Shown here: positions 1-7,353 of the stretch, piece after piece
Layout of the letters: each line of letters begins with the position of its first letter
Numbering within the stretch: the stretch's first letter is position 1
Origin: an uncultured Clostridia bacterium
Lineage (GTDB): Bacteria; Bacillota; Clostridia; Oscillospirales; Ruminococcaceae
Direction: 5' to 3'
Length of the DNA stretch: 43,036 nt
NCBI GenBank assembly: GCA_947307175.1
Contig: CAMZIK010000014.1
Coordinates: forward strand, 1-43,036
Program-made: the position numbers and the translations under genes
The notes under the pieces: model-generated
What the model was told of the DNA's origin: nothing
The model's database searches: none
The model's input: only the letters and a program-made list of their open reading frames with translations

Positions 1-1120
1 CTTTCAGCTTTTCCTCACGCAGATACATAGACTGTGCCAGAGTATCTGCACGCCGCACTTTCATGTAGTCGGCAAAGAAGTCCTCATCGTATTTCGAGAG
101 GAATCTGCGTACCGATTTTTTTGTTGCAGCGATGCGGTCGTCATGCTCGTAAACCAGGTCGTATATCCTGCGGCGTGACTTGTTGTCGAGCTTGAGATCG
201 GCAGTGATCCTTTGTGCAAGCTCAGCGCTTCTGAACTGGTGGGTCTTGAAGTGGTCTATGCCGTTCTCGTCTGTTTTTTTCACCAGAGGCTTACCGATGT
301 CGTGCAGCAGCATCGCAAGGCGCAGCACCCAGTCGGGGTGGATATTTCCGACGCTTTTGCAGATGTGTGTGTATACATCATAGCAGTGGTGCGGATTGTT
401 CTGCGCAAGATCAAAGCAGGGTCTGAGCTGCGGGATTATGACTGCCATGACATCACGGTAGTCTGTAAGTATTTTTTCTGCGCCTGTACCGCAAAGCAGT
501 TTCTTCAGCTCCGAGGCTATTCGCTCTGCGGAGATATTATGCAAAAGCTCTTTCTGCTCATGCACGGCGTTTGCTGTGTTTTCTTCTATCTCAAAGCCAA
601 GCACCGATGAAAAGCGCATAGCTCTCATTATACGCAGCGCATCTTCGTCAAAACGATCCTGCGGCTTCCCGACGCATCGGATAATTTTGTTCTCTATATC
701 GGAAATCCCGCCGAACATATCGACTATGCCTTCGCGGTCGTTATAGCACAGGGCATTTACGGTGAAATCGCGCCGCTTTAGATCCTGTGACAGCTCCGTT
801 TCAAATTTAACGCTGTCGGGCTTGCGGTGGTCGGAATATTTCCCGTCGCTGCGAAAGGTGGTTATCTCTACGGGCTTGCGGTCGATAAGAACGGTCAGCG
901 TCCCGTGCTTTATGCCCGTTTCTATTGCCGTAAAGTCCGAAAAGATTTTTTTCATCTGATCGGGTGTGCAGTCTGTGCAGATGTCGTAGTCATCGGGCGT
1001 TTTGCCAAGCACCGAATCTCTGACGCATCCGCCGACGATATATGCCTTGAAGCCCTCAGCGTGAAGCTTTTCCAGGGCGGTTTTTGCGTAAGCGGGAATA
1101 TCTATCTTCACGCTGTTCAT
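1..1120 (-). CDS. cca: CCA-adding enzyme (tRNA nucleotidyltransferase), 3' end outside window
   Basis: This enzyme adds or repairs the 3' CCA of tRNAs in the cytoplasm from CTP and ATP. Reading leftward from ATG at 1120 (ribosome site AAAGGAG), the protein starts MNSVKIDIPAYAKTALEKL. It then shows the class II nucleotidyltransferase signature GGCVRDSVLGKTPDDYDICT near residues 26-45 (GG..RD, then DxD-type metal ligands). The RRDFTVNALCY and DRFDEDALRIMRAMRF motifs follow, and then an HD-type region (LAMLLHDIGKP), so it is the HD-bearing long form. The frame is open to base 1, so the C-terminus lies outside the window. The next gene is divergent and starts within about 55 bp. It differs from poly(A) polymerases by the RRDFT motif, although the superfamily overlaps. 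Confidence 0.93.
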   Translation of the reverse strand, partial: MNSVKIDIPAYAKTALEKLHAEGFKAYIVGGCVRDSVLGKTPDDYDICTDCTPDQMKKIFSDFTAIETGIKHGTLTVLIDRKPVEITTFRSDGKYSDHRKPDSVKFETELSQDLKRRDFTVNALCYNDREGIVDMFGGISDIENKIIRCVGKPQDRFDEDALRIMRAMRFSSVLGFEIEENTANAVHEQKELLHNISAERIASELKKLLCGTGAEKILTDYRDVMAVIIPQLRPCFDLAQNNPHHCYDVYTHICKSVGNIHPDWVLRLAMLLHDIGKPLVKKTDENGIDHFKTHQFRSAELAQRITADLKLDNKSRRRIYDLVYEHDDRIAATKKSVRRFLSKYDEDFFADYMKVRRADTLAQSMYLREEKLK

Positions 1121-1173
1121 CTCCTTTGCTTTCAAAAATGATTATTTGCCCTTTATGCGGGCAAACTGTTTAT

Positions 1174-2700
1174 ATGGATATTATAAGATCATTTGCTTTA
1201 AAAATAAATAAAAAGTATGCGCTGATGTTTTTCACGGGGCTTTGGTGTGCGGCCCTGCAGTCTTCAGCTGAACTTCCGCTGCTTGCGTTCATAAGCTATG
1301 CGCCAATGATGTACTGTCTTTGCCGCTATGAAAGCAGGCGTGATCTTGCAAAGAGCTTTGTCTGCTTTTTTGCGCCGTATTATTTTTATCAGCTTGCTTT
1401 TCTGCTGACTGTCTACTCCCAGATAGACCTTGACAGACCGCTTGCGGTGATGCTGCTTTTTCTTGCTGTGGTGGTTCTGACTTTCTGGGAGAGCCTTATG
1501 ATGCTTCTTCCCGTGTATCTGTTCTTGTATCTGCGAAAGAACAGATTATATGATATGCTTACGCTTGCGTTGCTTATCGCAGGCGGAGAATGGCTTCAGG
1601 AGAGCTTCCCTGTGCTGTCATTCCCGTGGTGCGGAATATGGCTGAGCATAACGAGTCAACCATTTGTCATTCAGCCCGCAAATCTGCTTGGCTGCCGTGC
1701 AGTCACGGTGCTTTTGCTGACTGTGAACGGGCTTTTAGCTTTTGCTGTAAAGGGCTGCGGCAAAAAGCGGCTTACCGCCCTTGGCTCGCTTGCGGCAGTG
1801 TATGCTCTTTGGCTCGGTTACGGTTTTTATTCAACTGCGCATCTCAACAGCATCTCAAAAGATTCCGAAAGCATTTTTGCGGTCGTCGCACAGGACGAGG
1901 CAGAGGGAAACAAAAAAGCTGCCTGCACAGCCTGGGACTGCGCAAGGTCATACCGTAAGATAGTAAATTCGGCGATGATAAAAAAAGCCGATATTGTAGT
2001 TCTGCCGGAGACCGCCGTACCTATGGGATATGACGGTGAGGCAGGGGAGTTCTCTGTCGTTTCAAGTATTGCAAAAAGCTGCGGAGCTACGGTGATAAAC
2101 GGCTGCTTCTTCCGCTTTGACGGCGATGAGTACAATGCGCTCTACGCTGTTGACGGCAATGGGAGCGTCAGCGAGCCGTATTTCAAGCAGGTACTCGTTC
2201 CGTTCGGGGAGAAGATACCGTTTGCAGCGCTGTTTGGCAGCAAAACGCTGTGCGAATGTTCAGATGATATACACACCAAGCCGCTTGAAACAGCGCTCGG
2301 AAAGATCGGCTGTGCTATCTGTATCGAATCGGTCTATCCCGAAACTGTTCGTAAGCAGGCAGCAGACGGAGCGCAGATACTCTGCGTCTGTACCAACGAC
2401 AGCTGGTTCGGAAAAAGCAGCGCAAGGCAGGTGCATTTCCGCCACAGCATCATGAGGGCGGCGGAGAACGGGAAATATCTTCTGCGTTCGGGCAACTGTG
2501 GTATCTCAGCGATAATCAAGCCCACAGGCGAGGTGCAGAGCGTGCGCACACAGACCTCAAAGGGCGTGGTCACGGGAGAAGTGCAGCTGATCGAAGAAAA
2601 AACGCTGTATTCACGCTTCAAGGATCTGTTCACCGTTTTTCCTGCTCTGCTGACAGCTATCGCAATTATGAAAATGTATAAGGGGAAAAAAGAGAATTAA
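1174..2700 (+). CDS. lnt: Apolipoprotein N-acyltransferase-like membrane protein
   Basis: Members transfer a fatty acyl chain from phospholipid to the N-terminal cysteine of lipoproteins, with the active site outside the membrane. The N-terminal ~220 residues hold several hydrophobic helices. The rest is a carbon-nitrogen hydrolase domain with the expected triad: Glu in VVLPETAVP (about residue 279), Lys in YFKQVLVPFGEK (about 338) and Cys in CAICIES (about 383). NDSWFG and the RAAENGKYLLRS motif are also present. From ATG 1174 the length is about 508 aa, normal for Lnt. ATG 1138 is in frame and possible; neither start has a clear ribosome site. Its stop overlaps that of the convergent coaBC gene. 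Family assignment is firm; true N-acylation activity in a Gram-positive is inference. Confidence 0.85.
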   Translation: MDIIRSFALKINKKYALMFFTGLWCAALQSSAELPLLAFISYAPMMYCLCRYESRRDLAKSFVCFFAPYYFYQLAFLLTVYSQIDLDRPLAVMLLFLAVVVLTFWESLMMLLPVYLFLYLRKNRLYDMLTLALLIAGGEWLQESFPVLSFPWCGIWLSITSQPFVIQPANLLGCRAVTVLLLTVNGLLAFAVKGCGKKRLTALGSLAAVYALWLGYGFYSTAHLNSISKDSESIFAVVAQDEAEGNKKAACTAWDCARSYRKIVNSAMIKKADIVVLPETAVPMGYDGEAGEFSVVSSIAKSCGATVINGCFFRFDGDEYNALYAVDGNGSVSEPYFKQVLVPFGEKIPFAALFGSKTLCECSDDIHTKPLETALGKIGCAICIESVYPETVRKQAADGAQILCVCTNDSWFGKSSARQVHFRHSIMRAAENGKYLLRSGNCGISAIIKPTGEVQSVRTQTSKGVVTGEVQLIEEKTLYSRFKDLFTVFPALLTAIAIMKMYKGKKEN

Positions 2701-3884
2701 AGTGTAAGCAGTTTATCAAGTATCTTATGTGCTGCTTCCTCTTTGCTCATCAGTTCAAGTTCGTCGCAGCCGTCCTTTGTGATCATCGTGATGACATTGG
2801 TATCAGTTCCGAAGCCTGCGCCCTGAGTCCTGAGCGAGTTAGCACAGATCATATCGCAGTTCTTCTTCTCAAGCTTTGCACGTGAATTATCTATCACGTT
2901 GTCAGTCTCCATTGAGAATCCGCAGATAAGCTGACCTTCTCTCTTGTCCTCGCCAAGCGCTTTGAGTATGTCCTTTGTGCGCACAAGATCTATCTTCATA
3001 TCGCCGTCCGACTTTTTCAGCTTGCTGTCGGCAGTCGATGCAGGCGTGTAGTCCGCAACAGCCGCAGCCTTGATGATGATGTCCTGTCCGTCTGCTCTGG
3101 ACGTTACCGCTTCAAACATCTCAGCGGCAGTCTGAACGTCCACTACTTCCACGAACATCGGCGGCTTAACCTCACAGTGTGCGCAAACGAGCGTTACCTG
3201 TGCGCCTCGCATCATTGCGGCTCTCGCCATTGCTATCCCCATTTTTCCGCTTGAATGGTTGGTTATGAAGCGGACAGGGTCTATCGGCTCTCTTGTCGCA
3301 CCTGCTGTGACAAGAATTTTTTTGCCCTCAAGGTCTTTTTCAAAAGCTATCTCTTTAAGTATATGCTCAACGAGAACGCTTTCCTCGGGAAGCCTGCCGT
3401 CGCCGATGTCGCCGTTTGCGAGCATTCCCGTATCTGCATTTATTATTCCGTACCCATATGAAGCAAGCTTTCTGATGTTATCCTCAACTATCGGATTGTG
3501 CAGCATATTGTGGTTCATCGCAGGAGCAACGAGCTTTTTGCACGGGCAGGCCATGACCGTAGTTGTCAGCATATCGTCAGCGATCCCGCCTGCTATCTTG
3601 CCGATAACGTTAGCCGATGCAGGAGCGATAAGCACGATGTCAGCAGCCTTTGCAAGCGCAACGTGTTCAACACTGTACTGGAAATTGCGGTCGAATGTGT
3701 CTATCAGGCATTTATGCTGCGTGAGCGTTTCAAAGGTTATCGGGTTTATGAACTGTGTGGCGTTCTGTGTCATCAGCACATGAACATCAGCGCCCAGCTT
3801 TTTGAGCATCCTTGCGACGTTTGCCATTTTATAAGCGGCGATAGAGCCTGTAACTGCAAGCACAACTGTCTTTCCTTTAAGCAT
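2697..3884 (-). CDS. coaBC: Bifunctional phosphopantothenoylcysteine decarboxylase/phosphopantothenate-cysteine ligase
   Basis: It catalyses two coenzyme A steps: ligation of cysteine to 4'-phosphopantothenate (CoaB, C-terminal) and FMN-dependent decarboxylation (CoaC, N-terminal). The 395-aa length is typical. CoaC features are VTGSIAAYK near the N-terminus, the APASANVIGKIAGGIADD segment and PAMNHNM. CoaB starts near KKILVTAGATREPIDPVRFITN (residue about 187) and keeps FITNHSSGKMG and KAAAVADY. The ribosome site GGAGG lies 8 nt before the ATG. In the substrate flap the sequence is LANGDIGDGRLPE, with Asn where the E. coli enzyme has catalytic Cys158 (ACGD). It is divergent from the ECF/coaX genes, so the locus groups CoA functions. 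Confidence 0.95.
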   Translation of the reverse strand: MLKGKTVVLAVTGSIAAYKMANVARMLKKLGADVHVLMTQNATQFINPITFETLTQHKCLIDTFDRNFQYSVEHVALAKAADIVLIAPASANVIGKIAGGIADDMLTTTVMACPCKKLVAPAMNHNMLHNPIVEDNIRKLASYGYGIINADTGMLANGDIGDGRLPEESVLVEHILKEIAFEKDLEGKKILVTAGATREPIDPVRFITNHSSGKMGIAMARAAMMRGAQVTLVCAHCEVKPPMFVEVVDVQTAAEMFEAVTSRADGQDIIIKAAAVADYTPASTADSKLKKSDGDMKIDLVRTKDILKALGEDKREGQLICGFSMETDNVIDNSRAKLEKKNCDMICANSLRTQGAGFGTDTNVITMITKDGCDELELMSKEEAAHKILDKLLTL

Positions 3885-3976
3885 TGTATAATACCTCCGA
3901 TCATAGAGTATTTTCAGTCCACAGTATAGTATAACACAGAATTTTAAAAAAAGATATAGCTTTTTTCAAAAAAGTA

Positions 3977-3985
3977 TGCTATAAT
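3977..3985 (+). promoter_or_regulatory. Extended -10 promoter for the ECF/coaX transcript
   Basis: TGCTATAAT is a perfect extended -10 element. The -35 region at 3957-3962 is weak (TAGCTT). Transcription would begin near 3992, leaving a leader of about 170 nt before the ATG at 4164. Confidence 0.65.
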
Positions 3986-3990
3986 GTTTT

Positions 3991-4155
3991 CGGAGTTTGG
4001 GAAAACTCTGCGCAAAAATCGGCTCAAAGCCCGTAAAAGCGTGCAAAAGCAGGTATTGCAAAAGCAAGTCTGACTTTAGAAGACACGCAGGGCAAAAGGA
4101 CATCTTTTTGCGGTGTATTGTATCCTGCACAGGCAGGAATAATAACAAAAGGAGG
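3991..4155 (+). promoter_or_regulatory. Structured 5' leader, candidate riboswitch or attenuator
   Basis: Several helices can be drawn directly. One pairs 3991-3998 with 4003-4010 (GGGA loop). GCGTG at 4039-4043 pairs with CACGC at 4084-4088 and encloses two small hairpins: TTGC/GCAA at 4056-4067 with an AAAA loop, and TCT/AGA at 4069-4083. That makes a plausible three-way junction. A further hairpin pairs GCAAAAG at 4092-4098 with CTTTTTGC at 4104-4111. The ribosome site AGGAGG (4150-4155) lies at the end. I could not match it to a known riboswitch class from memory; the folds were found by eye. Confidence 0.45.
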
Positions 4156-4163
4156 TTTTCATT

Positions 4164-4802
4164 ATGAAAACAAATGCAAACGGCAAAAAAATCTTCAACA
4201 TTCGTCAGCTGACGATCCTTGGGCTCATGACCGCCCTGGTCATGATATTCTCGTTCACGCCTATCGGCTCGATACCCGTAGGACCGCTGGTGATCACACT
4301 TAACGTTATCCCTGTTGCGATAGCGGCTGCGACCTGCGGACCTGTCGGCGGCGCAATAATCGGCGGCGTGTTCGGTATGTTCAGCTTCCTGCAGTGCATC
4401 GGCGTAGGCGTTCCGAGCGCTATGGGTGCGGCTCTGTTTGACATCAATCCGTTCTTTGCGTTTATCCAGAGATTTATACCGAGAGTTCTGGTGGGCATAA
4501 TAGCAGGCTATTCTTTCAAGATAACAAAGAAGATGTCCAACAACTATGTGGGCGGCGCAGTTGCAGGCTTTATGACTGCTTTTTCAAACACCGTGCTGTT
4601 TATGACCTCGCTGGTACTGCTTTTCGGCAGCACAGATTATATGCAGGAAAAGATGGGCGGAAAGAACGTTATCTGGTTCATCATCACATTCGTTGGCGTC
4701 AACGCACTCGTTGAAATGATAGTCGCAACTATCGTTACTGCGGCAGTTGCGGTAGGTCTGACAAAAGCAGGCTTTATGAAAGGCAAAGCAAAAACGGCTT
4801 GA
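4164..4802 (+). CDS. ECF transporter S component, probably a coenzyme A precursor (pantothenate) transporter
   Basis: A 212-residue integral membrane protein with about six hydrophobic helices. It shows the typical S-component opening (RQLTILGLMTALVMIFSF), where the small AAMMTAL-like motif contacts the EcfT subunit. S components bind a vitamin outside the cell and use a shared EcfAA'T energising module, which is not in this window. The substrate is inferred from position: it lies between divergent coaBC and coaX (21 nt before coaX, same strand), which points to pantothenate or a related precursor. AGGAGG is correctly spaced. Other vitamin substrates cannot be excluded from sequence alone. 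Confidence 0.8.
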   Translation: MKTNANGKKIFNIRQLTILGLMTALVMIFSFTPIGSIPVGPLVITLNVIPVAIAAATCGPVGGAIIGGVFGMFSFLQCIGVGVPSAMGAALFDINPFFAFIQRFIPRVLVGIIAGYSFKITKKMSNNYVGGAVAGFMTAFSNTVLFMTSLVLLFGSTDYMQEKMGGKNVIWFIITFVGVNALVEMIVATIVTAAVAVGLTKAGFMKGKAKTA

Positions 4803-4823
4803 CATAAGCGCAGGAGATAAAAA

Positions 4824-5588
4824 ATGATACTTGCTGTTGATATAGGAAATACTAACATAGTTTTAGGCTGCTGCGATGAGGATAAGATACTTTTCAGAGA
4901 AAGAGTATCGACAAACCTTACGGCGACCGACCTTGAATATGCGGTGACGCTGAGAACAGCGGTCGAGATGAACGGGCTGAACGGTTCGGACATTGACGGC
5001 GCTATCATTTCGTCGGTAGTGCCGAGTATCACCAATACTGTCAAGGCAGCAGTTGAAAAGTACACAAAAGTAAAATGCAAGGTGGTAGGACCCGGAATGA
5101 AAACGGGTCTTTCCATCAAGATAGACAACCCTGCACAGCTGGGCAGCGACCTTGTCGTTGATGCGGTCGCAGGTATAAACCAGTATAAAGCACCGATGAT
5201 AATCGTCGATATGGGAACAGCTACGACGCTTTCGGCAATAGACGAGGACAAGAACTATATCGGCGGAATGATAATGCCGGGAATAATGATCTCGCACGAT
5301 TCGCTGATAAGCCGTACCTCACAGCTTCCGAGGATAGCTCTTGAAGAGCCGAAAAAACTGATCGGCACGAATACTGTCGAGTGCATAAAGGGCGGTCTGC
5401 TTTACGGAAATGCAGGCGCTATCGACGGCATATGCGACAGGATAAAAAAAGAGATAGGAAAAGACTGTACCGTCGTTGCAACGGGAGGTCTTGCACCTGT
5501 GGTAGTTCCTCTTTGCAGGACGAAGATAATCCTTGATGAAGACCTGCTGCTAAAGGGTCTTATGCTCATCTACAACAAAAACATCTGA
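4824..5588 (+). CDS. coaX: Type III pantothenate kinase
   Basis: It phosphorylates pantothenate, the first committed step of coenzyme A synthesis, with an ASKHA-fold kinase that is insensitive to CoA feedback in characterised members. The protein is 254 aa, normal for the family. The N-terminal phosphate loop DIGNTN (residues 5-10) is intact, the conserved PGMKTGL segment follows, and DMGTATT carries the catalytic Asp. ATGGL (residue about 220) matches the adenosine motif. The ribosome site is GGAG. It follows the ECF S component in the same transcript, which makes import followed by phosphorylation the likely logic. Confidence 0.96.
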   Translation: MILAVDIGNTNIVLGCCDEDKILFRERVSTNLTATDLEYAVTLRTAVEMNGLNGSDIDGAIISSVVPSITNTVKAAVEKYTKVKCKVVGPGMKTGLSIKIDNPAQLGSDLVVDAVAGINQYKAPMIIVDMGTATTLSAIDEDKNYIGGMIMPGIMISHDSLISRTSQLPRIALEEPKKLIGTNTVECIKGGLLYGNAGAIDGICDRIKKEIGKDCTVVATGGLAPVVVPLCRTKIILDEDLLLKGLMLIYNKNI

Positions 5589-5605
5589 ACAGCGAGGACG
5601 AAATT

Positions 5606-6529
5606 ATGATAAGAGATATTCAGCGCAGGATAATCGAACTTAAAGAAGAAAAGGACATCTGTATTCTCGCTCACAGCTATCAGGCAAAGGAGATAGTCGA
5701 GGTCGCAGATATTACGGGAGATTCCTATAAGCTTTCTGTCGAGGCGGCTAAGGTGAAAAACAGGAACATTCTGCTTTGCGGCGTGCATTTTATGGCTGAA
5801 ACGGCTAAGATGCTTTCGCCCGATAAGCACGTTTTCCTTGCAAACAGTCTTGCAGGCTGCCCTATGGCAGAACAGATGGAGCCTGAGATGATAAAGGCTA
5901 TAAAGGCGGAAGACCCCGAAAGGAAAGTCGTCTGCTATATCAACACGACCGCTGCGCTGAAAGAGGTGTGCGATGTCTGCGTTACATCGTCATCTGCGGT
6001 CAAGATAGTAAAGAATATGGACGCAGATAAGATCCTGTTCATTCCCGACTGTAACCTCGGTTCGTTTGTGCAGAAAGCTTGTCCCGATAAGGATATAAAG
6101 CTTTTGCAGGGCGGCTGTCCGACTCACGCAAAGATAACAAAGGCAGAGCTTGATGAGGCTAAAAGGCTTCACCCGAATGCACTTGTGCTGGTTCACCCAG
6201 AGTGCAGACCGGAGGTAACACAGGGAGCAGATTATGCAGGCTCTACATCTGGCATAATGGACTTTGCCGCTAAATCGGACGCAAAGGAATTTATCATCGG
6301 AACGGAAATATCTATTGCAGAGCATCTGCAGTACAGATTCCCTGAGAAAGATTTCTATGTGCTGTCAAAGGAGCTTATCTGCCCGAATATGAAGATAACT
6401 ACGCTTATGGACGTTTACAAGTCCTGCGAAGGCATCGGAAACGGCGGTGCTTTTGAGATAGAAATGACCGATGAGCAGATAGCTAAAGCTAAGGTCTGCA
6501 TTGATGAGATGATCCGCCTCGGCGGCTGA
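5606..6529 (+). CDS. nadA: Quinolinate synthase
   Basis: A 4Fe-4S enzyme that condenses iminoaspartate with dihydroxyacetone phosphate to quinolinate in de novo NAD synthesis. The 307-aa length is the short form. Conserved parts are ILAHSYQ near the N-terminus, [41 protein letters not shown] and the C-terminal LICPNMK. These carry the cluster-ligand cysteines. It follows coaX by 17 nt in the same direction. The partners nadB and nadC are not in the window, so iminoaspartate must come from genes elsewhere. Confidence 0.95.
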   Translation: MIRDIQRRIIELKEEKDICILAHSYQAKEIVEVADITGDSYKLSVEAAKVKNRNILLCGVHFMAETAKMLSPDKHVFLANSLAGCPMAEQMEPEMIKAIKAEDPERKVVCYINTTAALKEVCDVCVTSSSAVKIVKNMDADKILFIPDCNLGSFVQKACPDKDIKLLQGGCPTHAKITKAELDEAKRLHPNALVLVHPECRPEVTQGADYAGSTSGIMDFAAKSDAKEFIIGTEISIAEHLQYRFPEKDFYVLSKELICPNMKITTLMDVYKSCEGIGNGGAFEIEMTDEQIAKAKVCIDEMIRLGG

Positions 6530-6560
6530 CCGTTCAAAGAAAAATAATGGGGGTAACAGA

Positions 6561-7097
6561 ATGATACTGTCGGATAAGACTATCAGAAAAATGCTTGAGG
6601 AAAAATCACTGACGATACAACCGCTGAAGGACGAACAGATACAGCCTGCCAGCGTTGATATAAGGCTGGGGAACACATTCAGCATCGTCGATGATACGCC
6701 GTCGGGCGTGATAACTCTTGACAGCAGGATAGAATATAAAACGATAACCGCCGACAAATATCTGATACTTCCCGGACAGTTCGTCCTCGCAACGACTAAG
6801 GAGTATTTTGAGCTTCCCGATGATCTGACAGCATTTGTCGAGGGCAGAAGCTCACTTGGGCGAATGGGACTTTTCATTCAGAATGCAGGCTGGGTAGACC
6901 CTGGCTTTAAAGGCGAGATAACCCTTGAGCTTTTCAATGCTAATAGGTGTGCGATAGAACTGACCGCAGGCCGCAGAGTTGGTCAGCTGGTGTTCGCAAA
7001 AATGGATCAGGCTGCGCTTGTGCCTTATAACGGAAAGTATCAGGGGCAAACAGGTGCGACGGGATCAAGAGTGTTTATGGATACGGATAAACATTGA
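6561..7097 (+). CDS. dcd: dCTP deaminase
   Basis: A 178-residue trimeric enzyme of the dUTPase fold that deaminates dCTP to dUTP, feeding dTMP synthesis. The core motif [12 protein letters not shown] is present, with the catalytic Glu in the second conserved block ([12 protein letters not shown]). The nucleotide-binding C-terminal tail ([11 protein letters not shown]) is also there. The ribosome site GGGGG is 8 nt from the start. The gene is 31 nt behind nadA and probably ends the operon, because a strong terminator follows at 7200. I cannot tell whether it is the mono- or bifunctional (DCD-DUT) form. Confidence 0.93.
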   Translation: MILSDKTIRKMLEEKSLTIQPLKDEQIQPASVDIRLGNTFSIVDDTPSGVITLDSRIEYKTITADKYLILPGQFVLATTKEYFELPDDLTAFVEGRSSLGRMGLFIQNAGWVDPGFKGEITLELFNANRCAIELTAGRRVGQLVFAKMDQAALVPYNGKYQGQTGATGSRVFMDTDKH

Positions 7098-7148
7098 CCT
7101 TCGCAGAGCCATCAGCGATAAGCGCACAATAAAAACAAGATGCTAAAG

Positions 7149-7174
7149 ACAAATGTTTCACGTGAAACATTTGT
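7149..7174. promoter_or_regulatory. parS: parS-type ParB binding site
   Basis: A perfect 26-bp palindrome. Its central 16 bp (7154-7169) are TGTTTCACGTGAAACA, the canonical chromosomal ParB site (family consensus TGTTNCACGTGAAACA). It lies between genes, between the dcd stop and the terminator. No parA/parB pair is present in the window. Such sites usually cluster around the replication origin, so this segment may be in the origin-proximal part of the chromosome. Confidence 0.85.
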
Positions 7175-7199
7175 TCTACAAAACTGCTGGAATATTACC

Positions 7200-7222
7200 A
7201 AAAGCGGCTTTACGCCGCTTTT
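7200..7222 (+). terminator. Rho-independent terminator after dcd
   Basis: AAAAGCGGC and GCCGCTTTT pair around a 5-nt loop, giving a 9-bp stem with the T-run in its right arm. The symmetry of the A/T ends means it could also work on the other strand. Confidence 0.85.
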
Positions 7223-7272
7223 GCGCTTTTCAGGGTTTTGCGCAGTTTCGGATAGTTATTTTTAATAATTCC

Positions 7273-7299
7273 CGTAAATATCGTAATAAAACGTAAATA
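7273..7299 (+). repeat. Three CGTAA(A)TA direct repeats upstream of the cellulase gene
   Basis: CGTAAATA at 7273, CGTAATAA at 7282 and CGTAAATA at 7292 are spaced 9-10 bp apart. A TATAGT/TTAAAAT-like -10 follows at 7308-7320. They sit where an activator or repressor would bind, but the region is AT-rich and chance is possible. Confidence 0.4.
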
Positions 7300-7353
7300 A
7301 ACAAGTGGTATAGTTAAAATGATAAATTATATGATAAAGGAGTATGTCCTTTT

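Noticed and set aside
3991..4155. THF, TPP or pan-motif riboswitch for the ECF leader
   Set aside because: I could not find the conserved core bases of these classes, so no class is claimed.
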